Translations under genes and position numbers: made by a program | Notes under the pieces: model-generated | Databases searched by the model: none | Told to the model about the DNA's origin: nothing | Seen by the model: only the letters and a program-made list of their open reading frames with translations | Shown here: positions 56,567 to 64,000 of the stretch, one piece after another | Numbering within the stretch: position 1 is the first letter of the stretch | How the letters are laid out: each line of letters starts with the position of its first letter | Source: CBDCWO01 sp965223405 | GTDB lineage: Bacteria; Bacteroidota; Bacteroidia; Chitinophagales; Saprospiraceae | Reading direction: 5' to 3' | NCBI GenBank assembly: GCA_965223405.1 | Contig: CBDCWO010000004.1 | Location: 1-64,000, forward strand | Length of the DNA: 64,000 nt

Positions 56567-56836
56567 CTTAACAAAAAAGGCGTTAGATAAAATTTCATGG
56601 TGGGCGTCATCCTGAAAATAATTCATCTCCACCTGAAATACCATCAGTTTATGAAAAGGATCTCAAACCCGGATAGTGAATACATAATAAAATAACTATC
56701 CTGCTGGTTTATTTTTATCTTCAGAAAAATGCGAACTTTGTAAATTCTGCTAACAGAAATTATTATTGAGAGTCAAAAAAAATATAGCTTAACCAAACCG
56801 CTGAAAGGTTCATCCGGATTTCCGTTTTACGCTGTT

Positions 56837-57598
56837 ATGGGAGTGATGGCGTCAACCTATATCCTGTTGATATTGGCCATGATAGCCGCTGATTTATCCT
56901 ACACTTCTCCTGGTCATATCCTTAAAGCCCTGCAGAGCAAAGAGATCAATTACGCCATAAAATTAAGTCTAATCACCAGTACTGTAACCATGTTATTAAG
57001 TCTTTTAGTGGCTATCCCCATTGGGTATTTTATGGCGCGATTTGAATTCCGTTTGAAAAAACTTATTGATGCCATTCTGGACATTCCGATCATTTTACCT
57101 CCCCTGGTGATTGGATTGAGTTTGTTGATACTGTTTCAGACTGCTCCGGGGCAATTCATTGAAAGTCACGTTCGAATTACCTACACCGTATATGCGGTTG
57201 TTTTGGCCCAGTTTATGGTAGCTTGCGCATTTGCAGTTCGTACGATGCATGTCACTTTTGCGCAGATTAGCAACCGCCCTGAACAAGTTGCCTTGACTTT
57301 GGGTAGCAGTCCTCATCAAACCTTTTTTCATATATTACTGCCCCAAGCTAAAAATGGGATTTTAACAGCAGCCTCATTGGCTTGGGCCCGGGCCTTAGGA
57401 GAATTCGGCCCTATATTGATTTTTGCCGGAGCCACACGGATGAGAACCGAAGTATTACCGACTACTATTTTTCTGGAGTTATCGGTTGGAAACATTGAAG
57501 CAGCTGTAGCGGTATCTTTAATTATGATATTTGCCGGTTTTTTGGTGTTGTTGCTGGTGCGAATGTTTGGCCGCTCAAATGCTTTAAATGCCGTATAA
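56837..57598 (+). CDS. modB: molybdate ABC transporter permease
   Basis: At least 253 residues with five or six TM helices and the binding-protein-dependent-transport loop ARALGEFGPILIFAGATR (EAA motif: A-x-x-x-G-E-F-G). The ATG at 56837 falls inside the first hydrophobic helix: the same frame continues upstream with YSLTKPLKGSSGFPFYAV, so translation may begin at a rare codon after the TAA near 56742. Its TAA overlaps the modC ATG (TAATG). Forms the channel with modC. Confidence 0.85.
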   Translation: MGVMASTYILLILAMIAADLSYTSPGHILKALQSKEINYAIKLSLITSTVTMLLSLLVAIPIGYFMARFEFRLKKLIDAILDIPIILPPLVIGLSLLILFQTAPGQFIESHVRITYTVYAVVLAQFMVACAFAVRTMHVTFAQISNRPEQVALTLGSSPHQTFFHILLPQAKNGILTAASLAWARALGEFGPILIFAGATRMRTEVLPTTIFLELSVGNIEAAVAVSLIMIFAGFLVLLLVRMFGRSNALNAV

Positions 57599-58302
57599 TG
57601 ATAGCCTGTAGGGGATTGCATATCAAACAAGGAGATTTTTCGATTGAAAATATCAATTTTCAGATAGAGACCAATACCTATGCCGTGCTGATGGGTAAAA
57701 CGGGGTGTGGTAAGACTACACTACTTGAAGCTATTTGCGGCCTAAGAAAGGTGAAAGCCGGTACGATCTGGCTTGATCATCAAAACATTACGCATTTAAG
57801 TCCTCCTCTCCGAGGCATTGGATATGTTCCCCAGGATGGGGCTTTGTTTAAGACGATGAATGTCGCCCAAAATATTGGTTATTCCCTAAAAATTAGAAAG
57901 TGGGATCGCAGCCATATCAAAGCCAGAGTTACAGAGCTGACAGGTCTGCTTAAAATAGATCATCTTCTGAAAAGGAAATCCTATGATCTGAGTGGGGGAG
58001 AGGTGCAGAGAGTCGCTCTGGCAAGAGCGTTAAGTTTCTATCCGAAGATACTTTGCCTTGATGAACCCTTAAGTGCTCTGGATGAAGAGACCAAAGAAAG
58101 TATGTATGAAATATTAAATCTAGTCAAAGAATCTTTGGACATTACAGTCTTACATGTCTCTCATTCTAAGACCGATGCTCTAAAATTGGCAGATAAAGTA
58201 TTGCTATTTGATCAGCGGAAGGTCAATGAATTCAAACCGGAAGATTTAACTCTCCGCAGTTCGGAAAACTTTTTCTCCGATTCACCTAGATTTTCTAAAT
58301 GA
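57598..58302 (+). CDS. modC: molybdate ABC transporter ATP-binding protein
   Basis: 234 residues: Walker A GKTGCGKT (33-40), Q-loop GYVPQD, ABC signature LSGGE (131-135), Walker B ILCLDE (151-156) with D-loop SALD, and His in HVSHSKTD. It lacks the C-terminal MOP (molybdate-binding) domain that many ModC have, so it is shorter than the roughly 350-residue type. Start overlaps the modB stop by one base, giving translational coupling. Energises oxyanion import at the inner membrane. Confidence 0.9.
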   Translation: MIACRGLHIKQGDFSIENINFQIETNTYAVLMGKTGCGKTTLLEAICGLRKVKAGTIWLDHQNITHLSPPLRGIGYVPQDGALFKTMNVAQNIGYSLKIRKWDRSHIKARVTELTGLLKIDHLLKRKSYDLSGGEVQRVALARALSFYPKILCLDEPLSALDEETKESMYEILNLVKESLDITVLHVSHSKTDALKLADKVLLFDQRKVNEFKPEDLTLRSSENFFSDSPRFSK

Positions 58303-58566
58303 AGTAACCGTGAGTTTTGAGCGATTGGATTTTGAAGAAATAGTTTTGCATGTTTATTGTCTTATTGCTTGTTGGGGTATACTCCTCCAACAGGAAGAAA
58401 GCTCAAATCAGCGTGCGAAATTCAGAATTAAATAATATTAAACCTCTGGCAGTTTTAGAGAGAGGCCGAATAGGATTGAGTTGAAATTGGAATAAGTTCT
58501 ACTGGTATTGAAATAAGAAATCTCTTCAATTCCTTTACCCATTCTAAATTAGTTTATTTTGGTAAA

Positions 58567-58851
58567 GTGAAGCAAAAAATCAATATAAAGCACCATCTCC
58601 TGTTTTGGATATTTTACACCCTGGCTTTTTCATTGTCAGAAGGAGGATATGGAGTTTCCTTGACCAAAATACTATGGTTTGAATTATTGGCTTTTCCGTT
58701 CAAGTGTTTTACAGTGTATTTCAATTGGTTGGTTCTTGTACCCAGATTATTTGATTATAAAAAGCTTTACAAATATTTGATTGCCGTCGGAATACTGATT
58801 GTTGGTCTGGCTCTTTTAAAATACCTGTTATTGGGACCAGGGTTACTTTGA
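58567..58851 (+). pseudogene. LytS-type histidine kinase, N-terminal fragment
   Basis: 94 residues from GTG 58567: KHHLLFWIFYTLAFSLSEGG, then FNWLVLVPRLFDYKKLYKYL and a third hydrophobic stretch. This is the membrane N-terminus typical of LytS/YehU-type kinases (F-W-I-x-Y/F, L-V-P-R-L). It stops after LLGPGLL; no His_kinase or HATPase domain follows. Truncated remnant with no response regulator alongside. Confidence 0.55.
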
Positions 58852-59096
58852 TGATACATCTGGTGATTGGGAAATCAATTGGATAATGGAGTTTAAAAGA
58901 GTGTCGTTATGATGAATACTCATATATCTCTGAAAATCACCTAGTGTGTGGATTCAATCGTCAGGTTCTGTAAACAAGATTTAAACCCTTTAAAATCAAA
59001 AAACAACGGGTCAACATAATATGTTGAAATGGTTTGACTCCTCGGGGTATATTTAGATTGAAATAGCTGAAGAATTTAGTCCAAAAAACAATTTGA

Positions 59097-59645
59097 ATGA
59101 AAAATCAAATATTCTTACTCATTTTAATGGTTTTTTTGTTTTTTTTCTCATTTACCCCACCGATAAATAAGGTTGACTTTGCCAAAACCTTTATGGGCAT
59201 TGTTACAAAAAATGGAGGTCAATGGATTGCGGATAACGTCAATTATGATCCCCGAAAGTCCTACTCTTTTCCGCAATTTATGGTTGAGTTTATAAGATTG
59301 GATTCATTAAGCCTTTGGGCCAAAATCAGTGGTATTTCTCAAAGGCAAGATACAGTTAAACTGTGGGAAATCTGGGAATTCATTGATATACATGCGGGAA
59401 TTACAAAAATTACCCAACGATCTCCGGTAGGACACTACGGTTTTGGTGAAGCTATTTTTGAAAGTTCCTTAAAGAGAAATGGTAAACTAGAATTAAACTT
59501 TACTAATGGAGCTTCGACAAGTCATAAGAGTGTGCATGAATTTCTTGAAGATAACGTAATGGTATCCATTACTGAAAATTATGATTTAAAAGCAAAAAAA
59601 TGGATAAAATCCCCTGCACAAAAGTGGCGGAGAGTTGTGCAATAG
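59097..59645 (+). CDS. exported hypothetical protein (182 aa)
   Basis: ATG 59097 starts a strongly hydrophobic signal (IFLLILMVFLFFFSFTPP) followed by a soluble domain of beta-strand character (LWEIWEFIDIHAGITKI, YGFGEAIFESSLKRNGKLEL), possibly lipocalin-like. No named family. It lies in a decayed area, but the frame is intact. A CAACAT-aat-ATGTTG inverted repeat is 71 bases upstream of the start (59012-59026). Confidence 0.55.
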   Translation: MKNQIFLLILMVFLFFFSFTPPINKVDFAKTFMGIVTKNGGQWIADNVNYDPRKSYSFPQFMVEFIRLDSLSLWAKISGISQRQDTVKLWEIWEFIDIHAGITKITQRSPVGHYGFGEAIFESSLKRNGKLELNFTNGASTSHKSVHEFLEDNVMVSITENYDLKAKKWIKSPAQKWRRVVQ

Positions 59646-59965
59646 TAATAGAGTTTTATTAACCTATAGACTATTACTCACTTCTCAATGAATAAACCTT
59701 ATAAAGACTTATGAATTCCAAACGTATCACGATCAATGGTCATGAAATCCATTATCTCGATGATGGACACGGCCCATGACTGGGGTGGGCCGTTAAGTGC
59801 CCGTATTGCGATTGATCATTTGGATCGAGTTGATAAATTGATGTTGCTGGATACTTTTCTTTGGAACCTTACCTGGAATGATTTTCCCAAAGAGGTAAAA
59901 TTGAGTTTACTCCGAAAACTCCTTTTTCATGATTTCAACATATTTTTTACTCCTGAAGGAAGTTT

Positions 59966-61633
59966 TCAGAATGTTAACTTGTGATTTGCAATGGGAGTAT
60001 TCATGATGCATCGTAGTAGCCAATGAAAGAATATTAGGGTATTTCTCCCTATTTTTTCCGTAATTCTTACAACATTTACCCATAATGCTCGTGACAGGAC
60101 ATACCAATGGCATTTAACTAATCCCCGATATATGATTTTGTTCCTTTTTTTTAGTCTGTGAAAGCATTGATGGATGGTTGATTCTGCTGTTGCTCTTAGA
60201 TTGTAACTTTCCTGATTGACTTGCTCTTGTATTCGTTGGTGTTGTATGTAATTGTCGATTTGTTCTTCTGTCATATATCTTTTGTTTCCACCTACTGTAT
60301 GGATAACATGCTTTTGGGCTCGTTCTGAATAATGTACTTCTAGGTGCTCGCCACTCTGTCTATCGAAAACTTCCAGATTTCCCTGTTCGTCTTTCTCCAT
60401 TTGATATGATAAACTTCTGCCTTTCATCTTTGCAATACTCCATTGGGGTCGTTGTTCTTTAAGCATTTCTTCTCGATTCGCAATGCTGTCATAGCCTCCA
60501 TCTGTTATTACTTCTTCTATCTTTTGGCCTTCATCGTGGGCTTGTTCCAGTATCTGTTGGCAGGTATCAACTGTTTTTATTAAAAATGCATCTTCGCTTA
60601 CATTTGCTTTAACTACTTCAACATCTAATATTAAATGTACATCCTCCTGGGGATCACAACTTTCTGTCACATTGGAATGGTATCCTGTTACTGTTTGTTT
60701 GCTTGCTCCTTGTCCTTTGGTACGATAAGCTGCATCCGGATCATGGATAGATTGTACGCTGGATGATGGAATATCTTTAGGCTGCTTGAGTACTACTTTC
60801 TGATCGCTGCCACCTGGGCTATCATCGTTTTCATCATTGTCCTTTTGCTCATATTGCTCTTCATAGATGCGTTTTAATAAAACATATGATTCCTCCACAC
60901 TTCCTTTTCCATGCTCTAGTAGTACTCCTATTATCTGACCCATGCTGACAAGCATCTCCTTCTTCTGATGAGCATTCAATGGATAAGTGAGATTGGAAGT
61001 ACTCTTTGTTTGTAATGCTTCCAATATCTCATAACTAGAAGCATCCATGTGTGTCCTCATTTCATTGAGTGGCTTGCCACTCACATACTTCCTCACTGCT
61101 TCAACTATTAAGTGCAACCTGTTGGACTTGGCTATGTTACTATTGATTAGCTTGGAATCAAGGCGTATCTTCTTGCCACTCACTCCGTGAATAGCCACTT
61201 GATCAGTTGTAATTTTTATAAACACCTCTTTCATTAAGTCCCGTTGATGATCCTCATAATACTCTCCCAACAATCTTCTGAACTCATAATAGGTCGATTC
61301 CGCAGGTACATCATCATCCATATTGTACAATCCTAATGATCGCATTACCATTATATTGAACCGGCATTCTGTATATAATTGCTCATCACTCCACCCATTT
61401 CCTTCCTTTAATATCATCATTCCTATAAGAATGCGTATGCAGGCATTAGGCCGCCCCATCCTCTCATGATATAATTCTGAAAACAAAGATTCATCAATAC
61501 GACTCACCACCTCTTTGTAAAAAACATTATGCCATGAATGCGGTGATTCCAGTAGCTTTTGCTTCCTCCCACAAAGATGGGTTGAAATATCTTTGAACAG
61601 ATCGCCTTGACTATTTTTGCTAGGTTTAAACAT
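59966..61633 (-). CDS. IS1182-family-like DDE transposase
   Basis: 555 residues: DUF772-like N-terminal part (GRPNACIRILIGMMILKEGN, SDEQLYTECRF) and DDE catalytic residues in KIRLDSKLINSNIA (Asp) and EVITDGGYDS (Asp), with a DDE-type C-terminal part (SYNLRATAESTIHQCF, Glu in AES). A low-complexity acidic linker (KDNDENDDSPGG) interrupts the middle. Appears intact, with its stop at the outer edge of the element. Start ATG 61633. Inserted inside the dehalogenase-like gene. Confidence 0.85.
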   Translation of the reverse strand: MFKPSKNSQGDLFKDISTHLCGRKQKLLESPHSWHNVFYKEVVSRIDESLFSELYHERMGRPNACIRILIGMMILKEGNGWSDEQLYTECRFNIMVMRSLGLYNMDDDVPAESTYYEFRRLLGEYYEDHQRDLMKEVFIKITTDQVAIHGVSGKKIRLDSKLINSNIAKSNRLHLIVEAVRKYVSGKPLNEMRTHMDASSYEILEALQTKSTSNLTYPLNAHQKKEMLVSMGQIIGVLLEHGKGSVEESYVLLKRIYEEQYEQKDNDENDDSPGGSDQKVVLKQPKDIPSSSVQSIHDPDAAYRTKGQGASKQTVTGYHSNVTESCDPQEDVHLILDVEVVKANVSEDAFLIKTVDTCQQILEQAHDEGQKIEEVITDGGYDSIANREEMLKEQRPQWSIAKMKGRSLSYQMEKDEQGNLEVFDRQSGEHLEVHYSERAQKHVIHTVGGNKRYMTEEQIDNYIQHQRIQEQVNQESYNLRATAESTIHQCFHRLKKRNKIIYRGLVKCHWYVLSRALWVNVVRITEKIGRNTLIFFHWLLRCIMNTPIANHKLTF

Positions 61634-61720
61634 TTACAAAAATAATAATATGTCCCCTCTTATCAAAATATTAACCAAAGTACCGTTTAGAGACTTTCCG
61701 GAGTGAACTCAAAATTGACA
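59967..61720. mobile_element. IS1182-like insertion sequence
   Basis: About 1.75 kb bounded by imperfect inverted ends: AATGTTAACTTGTGA from 59970 and, on the other strand, AATGTCAATTTTGAG ending at about 61722. A TTT trinucleotide next to each end would put the hydrolase in frame if removed, which may be a 3-bp duplication, but exact ends are uncertain. It carries one transposase gene on the minus strand. Confidence 0.6.
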
Positions 61721-62298
61721 TTTAAAATGATGCGTTCACCGCTGGGTTTTGTAATGGTTCAGGTAATGAATGGTTTTATTAAGCATTTTATTCCACAGAA
61801 TATTTTAAACAAAGAAAATATTACTGCAGAATTGATGGGGAACTACAAAAAGCCATTCCCTACTATTGCATCCAGACGAGCTATTCTCGACTTCCCCAGA
61901 ATGATTCCCGTGGAAGGAAAACCTCGCTCCAGTTTTGAGTTTTTTAATTACATAGAAAAGCATATTCACAAAGTAGAAATACCAGTAAAAATGATTATTG
62001 CAAAACCAGGGATGGGTGAAGTAAACATAGAGAAAGTTGAAACTCTGCGATCTCAGATGAAAGATTTTTCCTATCAGCATCTGGAACCATCGGGGCACTA
62101 TATGCAAGAAGATCAACCGGAGGAGTTGGCTGCGAAAATCCTAAGTTTTATCAATCCGTAGATTGTAAATAGGTGATGCTGGCAGCTGTATAGAGTTATA
62201 AATCTTTATTTTGAACTTCAAGCTACCGGAAATTGCTACTCTGAGTTGTATGTGAAATTGAAACTAAAGTGTGCTTATGCTATGTTCAATACAGTATT

Positions 62299-62628
62299 AT
62301 GAGCAGAAAAAAGACAATTGCACTCTTGTTTCTACTTGGAATAGTGCTTATATCCAATATCCCAATGGTTAAATTTTCTGTAGGACTGGATGGAATTGGT
62401 AAAAGTTATGCTTATTCTACAGCAAACAATAACTTCTCATTTAGGGAAATCCCTACTAAAGGAAGAGACCTCGATATGATGAAACGGCAATTTGAACATT
62501 TTAAAAGCAAAACGGTCAACGAATCGGATACAGTACTCTACCGGGATTTTAAAAAACAGTATATCCAATTTTGGAATTGGGGAGAGTATCTGTTTCATGA
62601 AAGATGGCGATATCCATTGAAGGAGTAA
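62299..62628 (+). CDS. hypothetical exported or anchored protein (109 aa)
   Basis: ATG 62299 gives MSRKKTIALLFLLGIVLISN, a positively charged N-terminus and a hydrophobic segment ending NIPMVKFSV. The remainder is soluble with aromatic and basic residues (FRREFE-like FKSKTVNESDTVLYRDF, YIQFWNWGEYLFHERWRYP). No family recognised. Confidence 0.5.
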   Translation: MSRKKTIALLFLLGIVLISNIPMVKFSVGLDGIGKSYAYSTANNNFSFREIPTKGRDLDMMKRQFEHFKSKTVNESDTVLYRDFKKQYIQFWNWGEYLFHERWRYPLKE

Positions 62629-62715
62629 TCACAATCCAGACAATGTGAACCTTTAAATGAAATCACATAATATTTCACATAACTGCAACTCGGTCCTGTA
62701 CATACATTCCGGTTT

Positions 62716-64000
62716 CTAGAAAGCAAAGGAATACTTTATGGTGGGTATAACGGGTAACGCCCTCTGGTTTCGGATGCCATTATGTTCCGTGAAATAGGGA
62801 TCTTCCAACCAGTACCGAAAGAAAAGATTTCTACGGTTGGAGGCATTGTACAAACCCAAATCCATTTGATGTTTCCATTTTTTCGGTTGCCATTTCCAAG
62901 TTATCGTGAAATCGAGTCTGTGATAGGCGGGTAATCGATGTCCGTTTACAGAGCCAATGCGATCGGTAGGAGAGGGAGAAAGATTATCCAGAGGAGCAAA
63001 TTTCTGGTCACTAATCACCAAGGTGAAGGGCTGACCTGATCCGTATTGCCAACCGGTAGTAAACGAAAGTTTTTGAGTTATTCGGAAATTAAGATTGAGG
63101 CTGATGGCTAAAGAATGGTGGTAGCGATATGGGAATTTTTTGCCGAAATTTAGATCCGTAAATTTGCGATCGGATTTTCCAAAGTCAATTGAAAGGAATC
63201 CAGAATAGTTGTTTTGATCACACTTTACCTGAAATTCTATTCCCTGGGTGTTGCCACTTCCGACGGTAATATCCTCTTCCCAATATTCCGGATCATTTTC
63301 AAATAGACTGGGAAGTGTGGCCTCTTCCTGGTAGCTGGTCAGGAGGTCCAGTTTTTTGTAGTAAGCTTCAATTTTAGCACTCCATCCATTGTCAAAAATA
63401 GATGCACCGGATAGGGATAATTGCCAGGAATTTTGTGGTTTTACTTTACGGGTCGATGGTACCCAAAGATCATTGGGGAATCCACTTCCGGATGAGGTCA
63501 GTACATGTAAAAACTGGGTCATTTTACCAAAGGATAAGTTACTGGAAAATGGTCCTATCGGATTCCAATTTAGGTTAATTCTGGGTTGCAGGGAAAAATG
63601 ATTTTTTGCATCTGTGAGAAATGCAGCTCCATGCACTCCCATGGACAAAGTAAGATTTTGATTCATTTTGATTTGATCCTCAAAATACAGGTTAACCTCC
63701 CGGGCGTTTAAAGTGATTGGGAAATATACATTTTCTAAAGATTCATTGATTTCATCAATATCGAGATCGTCTTGCCTTTCACTGTCTTCTATTTCAATGG
63801 AACCGGGTTCAAATTGCCGCCAGGTGAAACCACCACCAAAAAGTAAATGATGCGTGTGATTCGGGTAAAATTCAAAATCGGTCTTGAGAGTCCAATCTTC
63901 AATTGTTGATACAAAGCGAGTGTAATAATCCGAAAAGGTGTTCATCACCCCATTCTCATATTCATCATAGCTAATGTTTTGACTTAGATAATTATAAAAA
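62716..64000 (-). CDS. TonB-dependent receptor beta-barrel (5'-truncated by window edge)
   Basis: Frame open from the right edge (residues YLSQNISYDEYENGVMNTF precede the first ATG) to the stop at 62716. The sequence is typical barrel strands: LLFGGGFTWRQFEPG, SLSMGVHGAAFL-like strands, TTGWQYGSGQPFTLVI, and LDLGLYNASNRRNLFFRYW near the C-terminal strand that ends IPTIKYSFAF with terminal Phe. N-terminal plug is outside the window. Ligand unknown. Confidence 0.85.
   Translation of the reverse strand, partial: FYNYLSQNISYDEYENGVMNTFSDYYTRFVSTIEDWTLKTDFEFYPNHTHHLLFGGGFTWRQFEPGSIEIEDSERQDDLDIDEINESLENVYFPITLNAREVNLYFEDQIKMNQNLTLSMGVHGAAFLTDAKNHFSLQPRINLNWNPIGPFSSNLSFGKMTQFLHVLTSSGSGFPNDLWVPSTRKVKPQNSWQLSLSGASIFDNGWSAKIEAYYKKLDLLTSYQEEATLPSLFENDPEYWEEDITVGSGNTQGIEFQVKCDQNNYSGFLSIDFGKSDRKFTDLNFGKKFPYRYHHSLAISLNLNFRITQKLSFTTGWQYGSGQPFTLVISDQKFAPLDNLSPSPTDRIGSVNGHRLPAYHRLDFTITWKWQPKKWKHQMDLGLYNASNRRNLFFRYWLEDPYFTEHNGIRNQRALPVIPTIKYSFAF

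Larger units (their letters stand above)
59711..62161 (+). pseudogene. alpha/beta hydrolase (haloalkane-dehalogenase-like), deleted and IS-split
   Basis: Three pieces remain. Piece 1 (59711-59776) ends ITINGHEIHYLDDGHGP. Piece 2 (from 59775 in a different frame) starts HDWGGPLSARIAIDH, the dehalogenase-type nucleophile motif (Asp in HDWGG), and continues LDRVDKLMLLDTFLW. The about 70-80 residues that normally sit between them (oxyanion HG-x-P loop) are missing and the frame is shifted. An IS1182-like element then interrupts the cap region. Piece 3 (about 61727-62161) reads KMMRSPLGFVMVQVMN and ends PSGHYMQEDQPEELAAKI with the catalytic His. A deletion plus an insertion ended the gene. Confidence 0.75.

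Noticed and set aside
1..64000. tRNA, rRNA or CRISPR arrays
   Set aside because: No cloverleaf with a GGTTCGA-like T-arm, no rRNA motifs and no equally spaced direct repeats were recognised; the repeats seen have irregular spacing.

Overview
The window looks like a chromosomal segment of a Bacteroidota bacterium, most likely Saprospiria-like (the order is inferred). Reasons seen in the sequence: about 40% GC, almost no Shine-Dalgarno sequences, SpII lipoproteins, TonB-dependent receptors with carboxypeptidase-regulatory domains, four proteins ending in type IX secretion (T9SS) sorting domains, LytTR and Crp/Fnr regulators, and FG-GAP and right-handed beta-helix surface proteins. The genetic code is standard: genes end in TGA, TAA and TAG. 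No rRNA, tRNA or CRISPR array was found.

1-20.6 kb is a catabolic and cell-surface region. It holds GH92 alpha-mannosidase (cut by the left edge), a 6-bladed propeller lipoprotein, an avidin-family protein, a DinB-like/serine hydrolase pair, a GH20-like enzyme, a Tat-exported SGNH esterase, a cohesin/HYR-like T9SS protein, a TonB-dependent receptor, a PIG-L deacetylase, a GH29 fucosidase and an EEP-family phosphatase. Together these suggest trimming of eukaryotic or algal glycoconjugates, although no SusCD pair is present. 20.6-22.2 kb is a gene-free block of palindromic repeats, followed by an ATP-grasp enzyme and a secreted beta-helix protein.

26-36 kb mixes intact genes (GH5 hydrolase, S41 protease, GDPD-like protein, NHL-like propeller, GH43-like protein) with decayed ones: a TPR gene with an in-frame stop, a HAD gene with an amber at codon 4, and a LytS-type kinase with a frameshift at an A7 run. 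37.2-41.8 kb is a very compact six-gene run: Crp/Fnr regulator, DUF6796-like membrane protein, FG-GAP/ASPIC protein, DedA protein, a small membrane protein with a duplicated Cys motif, and a cupin. The cupin is split by a 236-bp MITE-like insertion with an exact 6-bp target duplication. 42-48 kb is a peroxidase locus: a giant tandem haem peroxidase with a T9SS tail, a Cys-rich Crp/Fnr regulator preceding it, operator-like palindromes between them, and a di-haem cytochrome c peroxidase/MauG-like protein.

48.3-51.7 kb carries a LytTR regulator facing a hybrid histidine kinase with a C-terminal HPt-like domain. Then come DUF547, an OmpA protein with six short N-terminal repeats, a leucine-rich repeat T9SS protein and a modABC molybdate transporter. 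58.5-62.2 kb is a decayed zone: a histidine kinase stub and a haloalkane-dehalogenase-like gene that has lost its middle and carries an IS1182-like element. The window ends inside a TonB-dependent receptor.
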